DNA of 64,000 nucleotides, taken from contig JBHBQE010000021.1 of the NCBI GenBank assembly GCA_041776485.1, forward strand, positions 33,366 through 97,365. Reading direction: 5' to 3'. Position 1 is the stretch's first letter; every line of letters begins with the position of its first letter. The notes under the pieces are model-generated. The model saw only the letters and a program-made list of their open reading frames with translations. It was not told where the DNA came from and ran no database searches. A program made the translations under genes and the position numbers. Of the stretch, positions 27,507-35,411 are shown in pieces. Origin of the DNA: JBHBQE01 sp041776485. Lineage in GTDB: Bacteria > Bacillota > Clostridia > Lachnospirales > Lachnospiraceae.

Positions 27507-27892
27507 ACAAAAGAAAAGAACGAGAACTGTTTTTTAAGTCAGTTTTTATTATAGATTTTTTTGACAATAAAAAAGAAGCAAGAGAGCATGTTGAGAATTT
27601 TTTAACTGCTGAAGGCTGTGATATTTTAGAGGCATTTTTAGTCCGCATAGATAATATTATGGCGAAACTTTCAGATATTGATAATCTTATTGACAGTATA
27701 TCCCGTGGCTGGAAAACCAGCAGAATGTCCAAGGTGGATTTGGCTCTTTTGCGTGTGGCAATATATGAAATTAATTACGAAGGTCTTAGTATGGGAATTG
27801 CCATAAATGAGGTGGTGGAATTGGCTAAAGTATATGGTGGCGAGCGTTCCTTTGCCTTTATAAATGGAGTTCTGGGCAAAGTGAGTAACTAG
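27503..27892 (+). CDS. nusB: Transcription antitermination factor NusB
   Basis: A 129-residue all-helical RNA-binding factor that acts with NusE on rRNA boxA sites. It has the typical C-terminal half (SKVDLALLRVAIYEINYEGLSMGIAINEVVELAKVYGGERSFAFINGVLGKV). The ATG overlaps the asp23 stop (ATGA) and the stop abuts the xseA start. Confidence 0.93.
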   Translation: MNKRKERELFFKSVFIIDFFDNKKEAREHVENFLTAEGCDILEAFLVRIDNIMAKLSDIDNLIDSISRGWKTSRMSKVDLALLRVAIYEINYEGLSMGIAINEVVELAKVYGGERSFAFINGVLGKVSN

Positions 27893-29143
27893 ATGGCTTA
27901 CTCAGTTAGCTTTGTTACGAGATATATAAAATCTCTGCTGGAAAATGATCTGCATCTTCAATCGATAAAGGTTGAGGGAGAAGTCTCCAATATAACCTAT
28001 CAAAGCAATGGGAACATATACTTTACATTAAAGGATGATTCGGCATTGCTTCCATGCGTAATGTTTAAATCAAATGGGAGAAGACTGGCATTTAGACCTG
28101 ATACCGGATCCAAAATTGAAGTGTCAGGCAGAATTTCCTTATATGAACCCAATGGTAAATATCAGCTTATTGCCACCAGTATAAAAGCCTGTGGACAGGG
28201 GGAACTTTACAGGCGGTTTATGGAGTTAAAGGAGGAACTGGAAGAGGCGGGAATGTTTGACTCCTCCTATAAAAGATTAATTCCCAGTCATATTAGAACC
28301 CTAGGTGTAATAACTTCTCCCACAGGTGCTGCCATAAGGGATATTATTAGTATTGCAACAGGAAAGAACCCATATATTTCAATTATTCTATATCCTGCAT
28401 TGGTGCAGGGTGAGGGTGCTAAAGAAAGCCTTGCAAGGGGTATCTGCACTCTTGACAGTATGGGATTAGATGTGATTATTCTAGGTCGCGGGGGAGGTTC
28501 CATGGAGGATCTTTGGGCATTTAATGAAAGAATTGTGGCAGAGGCAATTTTTGCGTCAAATACCCCAATTATATCGGCAGTAGGGCATGAAACAGATTTT
28601 TCCATATCGGATTATGTGGCGGATTTAAGAGCGCCCACTCCTACAGCAGCGGCAGAAATAGCAGTTTATTCTATGGAGGAGCTTAAGGGTAATTTAGCCG
28701 GTATTTACGGTAGGCTAAATAATGATATATATAGCGTTATAGAAAAGAACCAAAAAAGGGCAGAGTATTCCCATAAGCATATACTTAGCTTAAGCCCCAA
28801 AGCTATATTAAATAGAAAAAGGGTAAGGCTTCAAAATGTATCAAAGCTTATGTATAATGCTATGAAAAGTAAGCTGGATAGAGGAGAAAAGCTTCAAAAT
28901 ATGGCAAAACTTTTGGATAATACTATGCTGAATAAGCTGGAGCTTTCCCGGGAAAATATTAAAAGAATGGCTAATGGATTAAATGCTCTGTCCCCTGCAG
29001 CCAGACTGTCTCAGGGTTATTCCTATATTACTGACAGTGAGGGTAAGAATATATACAAAAAAGATGATGTAAGCCCGGGGGATAGAGTGAATATTCGGGT
29101 TTGCGACGGTGATATAATTGCAGAGGTAAGAGAGGTGATATAA
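27893..29143 (+). CDS. xseA: Exodeoxyribonuclease VII large subunit
   Basis: A 416-residue catalytic subunit of ExoVII, which degrades single-stranded DNA to oligonucleotides. It has an N-terminal OB fold (about 20-100), the catalytic region with GVITSPTGAAIRDI, GRGGGSMEDLWAFN and AVGHETDFSISDYVADLRAPTPTAAAE, and a helical C-terminal coiled region. It follows nusB without a gap and overlaps xseB by one base (TAATG). Confidence 0.95.
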   Translation: MAYSVSFVTRYIKSLLENDLHLQSIKVEGEVSNITYQSNGNIYFTLKDDSALLPCVMFKSNGRRLAFRPDTGSKIEVSGRISLYEPNGKYQLIATSIKACGQGELYRRFMELKEELEEAGMFDSSYKRLIPSHIRTLGVITSPTGAAIRDIISIATGKNPYISIILYPALVQGEGAKESLARGICTLDSMGLDVIILGRGGGSMEDLWAFNERIVAEAIFASNTPIISAVGHETDFSISDYVADLRAPTPTAAAEIAVYSMEELKGNLAGIYGRLNNDIYSVIEKNQKRAEYSHKHILSLSPKAILNRKRVRLQNVSKLMYNAMKSKLDRGEKLQNMAKLLDNTMLNKLELSRENIKRMANGLNALSPAARLSQGYSYITDSEGKNIYKKDDVSPGDRVNIRVCDGDIIAEVREVI

Positions 29144-29370
29144 TGGCTAAGAAAAAAGAAATAAAAATTGAAGAGGGTTTAGAGCGCCTGGAATATATAC
29201 TTAGCCGCATGGAGGAAAAGGATATTGAGCTTATGGAGTCCTTTGAACTGTATGAAGAGGGTGTTGGTCTATTAAAAAATATTGTGAAACAGATAGATAA
29301 TGTTGAGAAAAAAGTGCAGATTCTTTCTCAGGAGGGAGGGTTAACAGATTTTTTGGGTGAGGCGGAATGA
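29143..29370 (+). CDS. xseB: Exodeoxyribonuclease VII small subunit
   Basis: A 75-residue helical protein with the XseB signature (IEEGLERLEYILSRMEEKDIELMESFELYEEGVGLLK). It coats the extended coiled-coil of XseA. Overlaps of 1 bp with xseA and 4 bp with ispA suggest tight translational coupling and fixed stoichiometry. Confidence 0.93.
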   Translation: MAKKKEIKIEEGLERLEYILSRMEEKDIELMESFELYEEGVGLLKNIVKQIDNVEKKVQILSQEGGLTDFLGEAE

Positions 29371-30251
29371 GGGACCTACTTTTAGCTAAAACCAGGGAGG
29401 TTGAAGATATTATATATCCCTATTTTAATTTGGAGAGGGAGATTACAGAAAGTCTCAGGGAGCCAATGGAATATTCACTTAAGGCAGGCGGAAAACGGCT
29501 TCGTCCCATGCTAATGAGAGAGGCTTCACTTTTATACTCAAAAAATCCAAATACATTGCCGTTATTCATGGCAGCTATTGAAATGATACATACCTATTCT
29601 CTTGTACATGATGACCTGCCGGATATGGATAATGATGAGCTTCGCCATGGAAAAATGTCAACTCACAGGAAATTCGGTTCGGCAATGGGAATTTTATGCG
29701 GGGACGCGCTGTTAAATTACGCCTATGAATTGGTGTTTAAAGCAATATCCATGGGGGAGGACATCTCTGTAATTAAAGCGGGGCAAATACTGGCAAATTC
29801 CGCAGGTGCTTTGGGAATGGTGGGAGGACAGAGTCTTGATGTATTAAGTGATAAAACCGGTATAAATCTGGGGGAGAAGGAGATCCTATATATTTATGAA
29901 AACAAAACAGGAAAGCTGATTTCAGCGGCGCTTAAAATAGGGGGAGTTTTAGCTCATGCCAGTGAGAGGGATATAGAAAGACTTGAAAAAATAGGTATAA
30001 ATGTTGGATTTGCCTTTCAAATACAAGATGATATACTTGATATTGAGGGAGATGAGACAGTTTTAGGAAAGCCAATCGGGAGTGATATCTCTAATAACAA
30101 GAAAACCTATGTGGAAATATTTGGTATGGATAAATCTAAATCCATGGTAAAGAGCCTTACTCAGGAGGCATTGGAGATATTATACGATTTGCCCTGTAAC
30201 AGTAACTTTTTGTGTAATTTATTTGATTATTTAATAAAGCGGGAAAAATAA
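29367..30251 (+). CDS. ispA: Polyprenyl (farnesyl/geranyl) diphosphate synthase
   Basis: A 294-residue trans-prenyltransferase with the first Asp-rich motif DDLPDMD and the second QDDILDIEGD, plus AGGKRLRPML. It condenses IPP with allylic diphosphates, supplying short-chain polyprenyl precursors. Its place directly ahead of dxs links it to the MEP isoprenoid pathway. It overlaps xseB by 4 bp and dxs by 1 bp. Confidence 0.93.
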   Translation: MRDLLLAKTREVEDIIYPYFNLEREITESLREPMEYSLKAGGKRLRPMLMREASLLYSKNPNTLPLFMAAIEMIHTYSLVHDDLPDMDNDELRHGKMSTHRKFGSAMGILCGDALLNYAYELVFKAISMGEDISVIKAGQILANSAGALGMVGGQSLDVLSDKTGINLGEKEILYIYENKTGKLISAALKIGGVLAHASERDIERLEKIGINVGFAFQIQDDILDIEGDETVLGKPIGSDISNNKKTYVEIFGMDKSKSMVKSLTQEALEILYDLPCNSNFLCNLFDYLIKREK

Positions 30252-32098
30252 TGTATCTTGATAAAATTAATAAAACAAACGACATTAAACAGTTTAACAT
30301 TGATGAATTAAATGAGTTGTCTAAGGAAATAAGGAAATTTCTGGTTAAAAATATATCACAAACAGGGGGACATCTGGCGTCGAATCTCGGTGCTGTGGAA
30401 TTAACTTTAGCCCTCCACCATATTTTGGATTTTCCAAAGGATAAGCTTATTTTTGATGTGGGTCATCAGGCATACATCCATAAAATTCTTACAGGAAGAA
30501 AAGATGAATTTAAGAATCTCAGGAAAACCAGAGGGCTTAGCGGTTTTCCTAATCCTAATGAAAATGAAAATGACCTTTTTAGAGGCGGTCATGCCTCTAC
30601 CTCTATTGGCGAGGGGGTAGGACTATGTGAGGCAAGGAGAATACAGGGAACAGATGAGAGAATAGCCGTAGTAATCGGTGACGGTGCGTTAACTGGAGGA
30701 ATAGCTTTTGAAGCTCTAAACAATGCCGCATTGCTAAAGCAAAATCTCACCATTGTATTAAATGATAATAATATGTCCATCACTAAAAATGTTGGGGGTG
30801 TTTCTGCCAATATCGCAAGCCTTAGAACCAGCAGGGCTTACGTGGATATGAAAGAGGAGGTGCTCTCTGTTTTAGAGCTTATCCCGGATATTGGGAATAA
30901 GGTGGCAGATACAATTCGTACCACAAAGGATGGGGTAAAGCGGCTTTTACTTAATAATATGTTCTTTGAGGATTTAGGAATTACCTATTTAGGTCCTGTA
31001 GACGGGCATAATCTGGATATGCTTATTCGTATACTGAATCAGGCATTTAATTTTAAGGGACCTGTAGTGGTACATGCTGTTACTAAAAAAGGGAGGGGTT
31101 ATCGTCCCGCCAGAGAAAATCCGGCACAATTTCATGGAATTGCCCCATTTGATATTAAAACAGGTCAGGTGAAAAAAAAGGAAAAGCCGGACTATACAGA
31201 TGTATTTTCCAAATCTATGAAGCTCCTGGCAAAAAAAGATGATAGAGTTTGTGCAGTTACAGCTGCAATGGCAAATGGAAGCGGTGTATCTTCCTATGCC
31301 AAGGAGTTTCCCGACAGATTTTTTGATGTGGGGATAGCGGAGGAGCATGCGGTAATTTTGGCAGCAGCATTGGCGAAATCAGGCTTAAAGCCTGTGGTAG
31401 GGATTTATTCTACCTTTCTTCAAAGAAGCTTTGATCAGGTGCTTATGGAGGTGTGTTTAAATAATTTAGGGGTGGTTTTTGCTGTAGACAGAGCGGGATT
31501 AGTAGGGGCGGACGGTTCCACCCATCAGGGTGTATTTGATATTTCATATCTGTCTATGATGCCGGGAATGAATATTATGGCACCTAAGAACTCTCAGGAA
31601 TTATGTAAAATGTTTGAATATGCCACTTCATTAAATCAGCCTGTAGCTATAAGGTATCCTAAGGGCGAGGCATATACAGGGCTTTCTAAATTTAACGGGG
31701 AAATTGAATACGGAAAATGTGAGCCGATTTATGAGGGAGATGATGTGCTTCTTTTTGCTTTGGGAAGCATGGTTAAAACAGGAGAAAAGGTAAAAAAATT
31801 ACTGGAAAAGGACGGTATTTCCGTTGCCTTAACCAATGCAAGATTTGCAAAGCCTATAGATGAGGAGTATTTATCAAAGGTAACTCAGAAAATGATAGTC
31901 ACCCTTGAGGAAAATATGCTGATCGGCGGTTTTGGTATGATGACAGAGAGTATTTTAGTTAGATTGGGGTATGGCGGAAAGATTGTAAAAATTGCTATAC
32001 CTGATAAATTTATTTCCCATGGAAGCCTTGGGGATTTATACAAGATATGTGGACTGGATGCTAAAAGTATTGCTGAAAAAATAAAGGAGAACCTTTAG
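30251..32098 (+). CDS. dxs: 1-deoxy-D-xylulose-5-phosphate synthase
   Basis: A 615-residue thiamine-diphosphate enzyme making the first MEP-pathway intermediate from pyruvate and glyceraldehyde 3-phosphate. Visible: GHQAYIHKILTGR, the ThDP motif GDGALTGG...NDNNMSI, and the transketolase pyrimidine-binding region IAEEHAV. The C-terminal domain is complete. It begins one base inside the ispA stop, and tlyA begins in its stop codon. Confidence 0.95.
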   Translation: MYLDKINKTNDIKQFNIDELNELSKEIRKFLVKNISQTGGHLASNLGAVELTLALHHILDFPKDKLIFDVGHQAYIHKILTGRKDEFKNLRKTRGLSGFPNPNENENDLFRGGHASTSIGEGVGLCEARRIQGTDERIAVVIGDGALTGGIAFEALNNAALLKQNLTIVLNDNNMSITKNVGGVSANIASLRTSRAYVDMKEEVLSVLELIPDIGNKVADTIRTTKDGVKRLLLNNMFFEDLGITYLGPVDGHNLDMLIRILNQAFNFKGPVVVHAVTKKGRGYRPARENPAQFHGIAPFDIKTGQVKKKEKPDYTDVFSKSMKLLAKKDDRVCAVTAAMANGSGVSSYAKEFPDRFFDVGIAEEHAVILAAALAKSGLKPVVGIYSTFLQRSFDQVLMEVCLNNLGVVFAVDRAGLVGADGSTHQGVFDISYLSMMPGMNIMAPKNSQELCKMFEYATSLNQPVAIRYPKGEAYTGLSKFNGEIEYGKCEPIYEGDDVLLFALGSMVKTGEKVKKLLEKDGISVALTNARFAKPIDEEYLSKVTQKMIVTLEENMLIGGFGMMTESILVRLGYGGKIVKIAIPDKFISHGSLGDLYKICGLDAKSIAEKIKENL

Positions 32099-32898
32099 TG
32101 AAGGAAAGACTGGACCAACTTTTAGTAAAGAGAGGGCTATGTGAAAGCAGGAGCAGAGCCAGGGCAATTATTATGGAGGGTGCAGTATTTGTTGATAATG
32201 AAAGGGAGGATAAGCCGGGAAGTCTTTTCTCAGAGAAAGCGGATATTCAGGTAAGGGACAATCCAATTCCCTTTGTAAGCAGGGGCGGTTTAAAGCTGCA
32301 AAAAGCAATACAGGAATTTAATATTGACATTAGCAATAAAATTGTCATGGATATTGGTGCCTCTACCGGAGGCTTTACTGATTGTATGCTTCAAGCCGGT
32401 GCAAAGCATGTATATTCAGTTGATGTGGGTTATGGGCAGTTAGCCTATAAGCTTAGGACAGATTCCAGAGTAACAGTAATGGAGCGCACCAATATCAGAA
32501 AGGTTACCCCGGAGAATATAGCTGAGAAACCGGAGTTTGCCGGTATTGATGTTTCCTTTATATCGCTGAAGCTTGTTCTTCCTGTTGTAAAGAGCCTTTT
32601 GTCTAATGAGCACAGCATAGTTGCATTAATTAAGCCTCAGTTTGAAGCAGGAAGGGATGAAGTGGGGAAAAACGGTGTGGTTAGAGAGCCGAATACCCAC
32701 AAGAGGGTTATTGGTGAAATAAGGGATTTTGCAGTGGAATTAGGTTACTCTATAGGGGGATTATCCTTTTCGCCCATTAGAGGTCCTAAGGGAAATATAG
32801 AATATTTGATTTATTTGTGCTGCGGCAAGACAGAGAAATGTAATGCAAAAGATGAATTTATAGATACTTTGGTGGATAGGTCACATAGCAGTATATAA
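32098..32898 (+). CDS. tlyA: TlyA family RNA methyltransferase
   Basis: A 266-residue protein with an N-terminal S4 RNA-binding domain (ERLDQLLVKRGLCESRSRARAII) and an FtsJ-like Rossmann methyltransferase domain (VMDIGASTGGFTDCMLQAGA, then ALIKPQFEAGRDEVGKNGVV). Related proteins 2'-O-methylate 16S and 23S rRNA. The start is a GTG sharing one base with the dxs TAG. Confidence 0.9.
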   Translation: MKERLDQLLVKRGLCESRSRARAIIMEGAVFVDNEREDKPGSLFSEKADIQVRDNPIPFVSRGGLKLQKAIQEFNIDISNKIVMDIGASTGGFTDCMLQAGAKHVYSVDVGYGQLAYKLRTDSRVTVMERTNIRKVTPENIAEKPEFAGIDVSFISLKLVLPVVKSLLSNEHSIVALIKPQFEAGRDEVGKNGVVREPNTHKRVIGEIRDFAVELGYSIGGLSFSPIRGPKGNIEYLIYLCCGKTEKCNAKDEFIDTLVDRSHSSI

Positions 32899-32919
32899 GT
32901 TGTTAAATGGGGAATAAAC

Positions 32920-33759
32920 ATGAAAAGATTTATGCTTATTACTAACAATGAGAAAAAGAAAAATATTGAGGCTGCCGAGTTTATAAAAAAGGAGATAAAT
33001 AAAAGGGGCGGAGATGTGACAAGGTCTGTTATGCCCGCACCCACCGACCCATCGCCAATGAAGGTTCCCAATGGGACAGACGCAATTATTACCATTGGAG
33101 GTGACGGCACAATGGTCAGGAGTGCCCAGAGGACCATTGGCAGCAACACACCTCTTATAGGGGTAAATCGTGGGCATTTAGGTTATTTATGTGATATTAA
33201 TGAGGATAATGTTAAGGATTCTATAGAGCTCCTTATAGAGGACAAGTATATTATTGAAGAAAGAATGATGTTGTCCGGTGAGCTGTTAAGCACTAGCGAG
33301 GGGTATAAATATCCTGCTTTAAACGATATTATTATTAGGGGTAAAAATGGACAGGCAGTAATAGATATAAGCATATATGTAAATGGAGGATTTTTGTATT
33401 CCTATACCGGAGACGGCATTATTCTTGCCACACCCACAGGCTCTACTGCCTACAACTTATCAGCTTATGGACCTATTGTGGAGCCTACCACAGAGGTGAT
33501 TTTAGTGACTCCGATTAATCCTCATTCAATCAATACCAGAAGTATTATATTGGATCCTAAGGATGAAATATCCGTTAAAGTGGAATCAAGGCGATCCAAT
33601 AAAAGGGATTTTGCAGTGGTGGCATTTGACGGAGGGCAAAAGCAGAACCTTTCCCATGGGGACATTGTATCTGTAAAAAAGGCAAAGGAAAAAACCAGAT
33701 TTTTGCGTTTAGATTATGCTAATTTTGTGGAACGCATGAAAACTAGACTGGGAGGCTAG
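32920..33759 (+). CDS. nadK: NAD kinase
   Basis: A 279-residue ATP-NAD kinase producing NADP. It contains the GGDGT motif (60-64, ITIGGDGTMVRSAQ), GVNRGHLGYL, GDGIILATPTGSTAYNLSA and the C-terminal DGGQKQNL. It follows tlyA after 21 bp and ends 1 bp before recN. In many relatives an argR gene lies between nadK and recN; none is here. Confidence 0.95.
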   Translation: MKRFMLITNNEKKKNIEAAEFIKKEINKRGGDVTRSVMPAPTDPSPMKVPNGTDAIITIGGDGTMVRSAQRTIGSNTPLIGVNRGHLGYLCDINEDNVKDSIELLIEDKYIIEERMMLSGELLSTSEGYKYPALNDIIIRGKNGQAVIDISIYVNGGFLYSYTGDGIILATPTGSTAYNLSAYGPIVEPTTEVILVTPINPHSINTRSIILDPKDEISVKVESRRSNKRDFAVVAFDGGQKQNLSHGDIVSVKKAKEKTRFLRLDYANFVERMKTRLGG

Positions 33760-33760
33760 A

Positions 33761-35410
33761 ATGCTCACCTATCTTCGTGTAAAAAATCTTGCAATAATAG
33801 ACGAGGAAGAAATAGAGTTTGGAAGTGGACTTAATGTTCTTTCAGGAGAAACCGGTGCAGGCAAGTCTATTATTCTGGGTGCCTTGGCTTTGGCGATGGG
33901 AGATAAGCCTGCAAAGGGGCTTATTCGTGACACTTCAAAGGAAGCCTTGGTGGAGGCGATTTTTACGGTTAACAGCAGGCAAAAAGCTTTGCTTGTTGGG
34001 AATGATATAGAAATAGATGAAGATGAAATTATATTGCAGCGAAAGATAACCCCTCAAAGGACTATTGCCAGAGTGAATGGTGAGAGTGTTCCCTCGGGAA
34101 TGTTAGGTCGGATTTCCGGGATTCTAATAGATATATATGGGCAAAACGAACATCAGAGTCTTTTGTCCAAAAAAAACCATATAGTCTTATTGGATGATTA
34201 TGCGGGAGAGGAAATCGCCACCATTAAGGAAAGCTTAAGTAAGGGATTTGATAAGTATAAAGAGCTGCTTAAAGAGTTGGATTCCTGCGGCATGGAGGAA
34301 CAGGACAGGCTTAGAGAAATTGATTTGCTTACCCATGAAATAGCGGAAATTGAGTCAGCAAAGCTTGTTGAGGGGGAAGAGGAGAAACTGGAGGAGGAGC
34401 ATAGGAAGCTATCTAAAATGGAAAAGGTTATTTCCTCTGTAGATGAAGCTGTATATGCAGTTGGGGAAAATACTACGGAAAATATAGGCAGGGCAATACG
34501 CAGCCTAAGAGGTATAGAGAGTATTGATGAAAAAATAACTCCCCTTATAAATACATTGGTTGATGCAGAGGACATCTTAAATGATGCGAGCCACGAGCTA
34601 AATTCCTACAGGGAATCGGTAAGCCTTTCACCGGAGAGACTTTTGGAGCTTTCTGAAAGATTGGATTTGATTGACAGATTAAAGCGGAAGTATACAAGAA
34701 ATGGAAGTGTTTCAGATGTACTGAAAACTTTGGTGGATAATCAAAATAAGCTTCAAAGGCTTTCAGATTATGAAAGCTATATTAAATCCTTAGAGGAAAA
34801 GCTGAACATGGAAAAGGAAAATCTAAATAATCTGGCAAAAGATCTTACCCATATTAGGAAAAAAACAGCCTTGGAACTCACAGGGCTTATTAACGAGGCT
34901 CTTTTGGACTTGAATTTCACAGGATCAGGTATAGAGATAAGTATAGATACCAGAGAAAACATAAAAAGAGACGGGCTTGATGAAGTTAGCTTTTTAATAT
35001 CTACCAATCAGGGGGAGATTCCAAAACCCATTGAAGATATAGCAAGCGGCGGTGAACTTTCAAGGATTATGTTAGCCATTAAAACTATATTTGCAGGAGC
35101 AGGAGAAATTGATACACTGGTATTTGATGAAATAGATTCCGGGGTCAGCGGTAAAACAGCGGCAAGGATAGCCGGAAGACTTTCATCATTATCCAAGAAT
35201 AACCAGGTAATATGCATAACGCATTTACCCCAGATTGCCGCAAAGGCAAATTTGCATTTTTTAATAGAAAAAAAGATTGTGGATAATTCCACAATATCCC
35301 TGATACGCCTATTAGATAAAGATGAGCATATTCAGGAAGTTGCGAGAATGCTGGCAGGGGATGAGATTACCAGAGAAGCTGTAGAAAACGCTAGAATACT
35401 AATTACGTAA
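33761..35410 (+). CDS. recN: DNA repair protein RecN
   Basis: A 549-residue SMC-like ATPase for double-strand break repair. Walker A GETGAGKS (29-36), long coiled-coil arms in the middle (about 150-370), the signature ASGGELSRIMLAIK and Walker B TLVFDEIDSGVSG are all present. It is the last recognisable member of the asp23-recN operon. The GH2-like gene follows after 1 bp, where spoIVB or spo0A is found in many spore formers. Confidence 0.95.
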   Translation: MLTYLRVKNLAIIDEEEIEFGSGLNVLSGETGAGKSIILGALALAMGDKPAKGLIRDTSKEALVEAIFTVNSRQKALLVGNDIEIDEDEIILQRKITPQRTIARVNGESVPSGMLGRISGILIDIYGQNEHQSLLSKKNHIVLLDDYAGEEIATIKESLSKGFDKYKELLKELDSCGMEEQDRLREIDLLTHEIAEIESAKLVEGEEEKLEEEHRKLSKMEKVISSVDEAVYAVGENTTENIGRAIRSLRGIESIDEKITPLINTLVDAEDILNDASHELNSYRESVSLSPERLLELSERLDLIDRLKRKYTRNGSVSDVLKTLVDNQNKLQRLSDYESYIKSLEEKLNMEKENLNNLAKDLTHIRKKTALELTGLINEALLDLNFTGSGIEISIDTRENIKRDGLDEVSFLISTNQGEIPKPIEDIASGGELSRIMLAIKTIFAGAGEIDTLVFDEIDSGVSGKTAARIAGRLSSLSKNNQVICITHLPQIAAKANLHFLIEKKIVDNSTISLIRLLDKDEHIQEVARMLAGDEITREAVENARILIT

Positions 35411-35411
35411 T

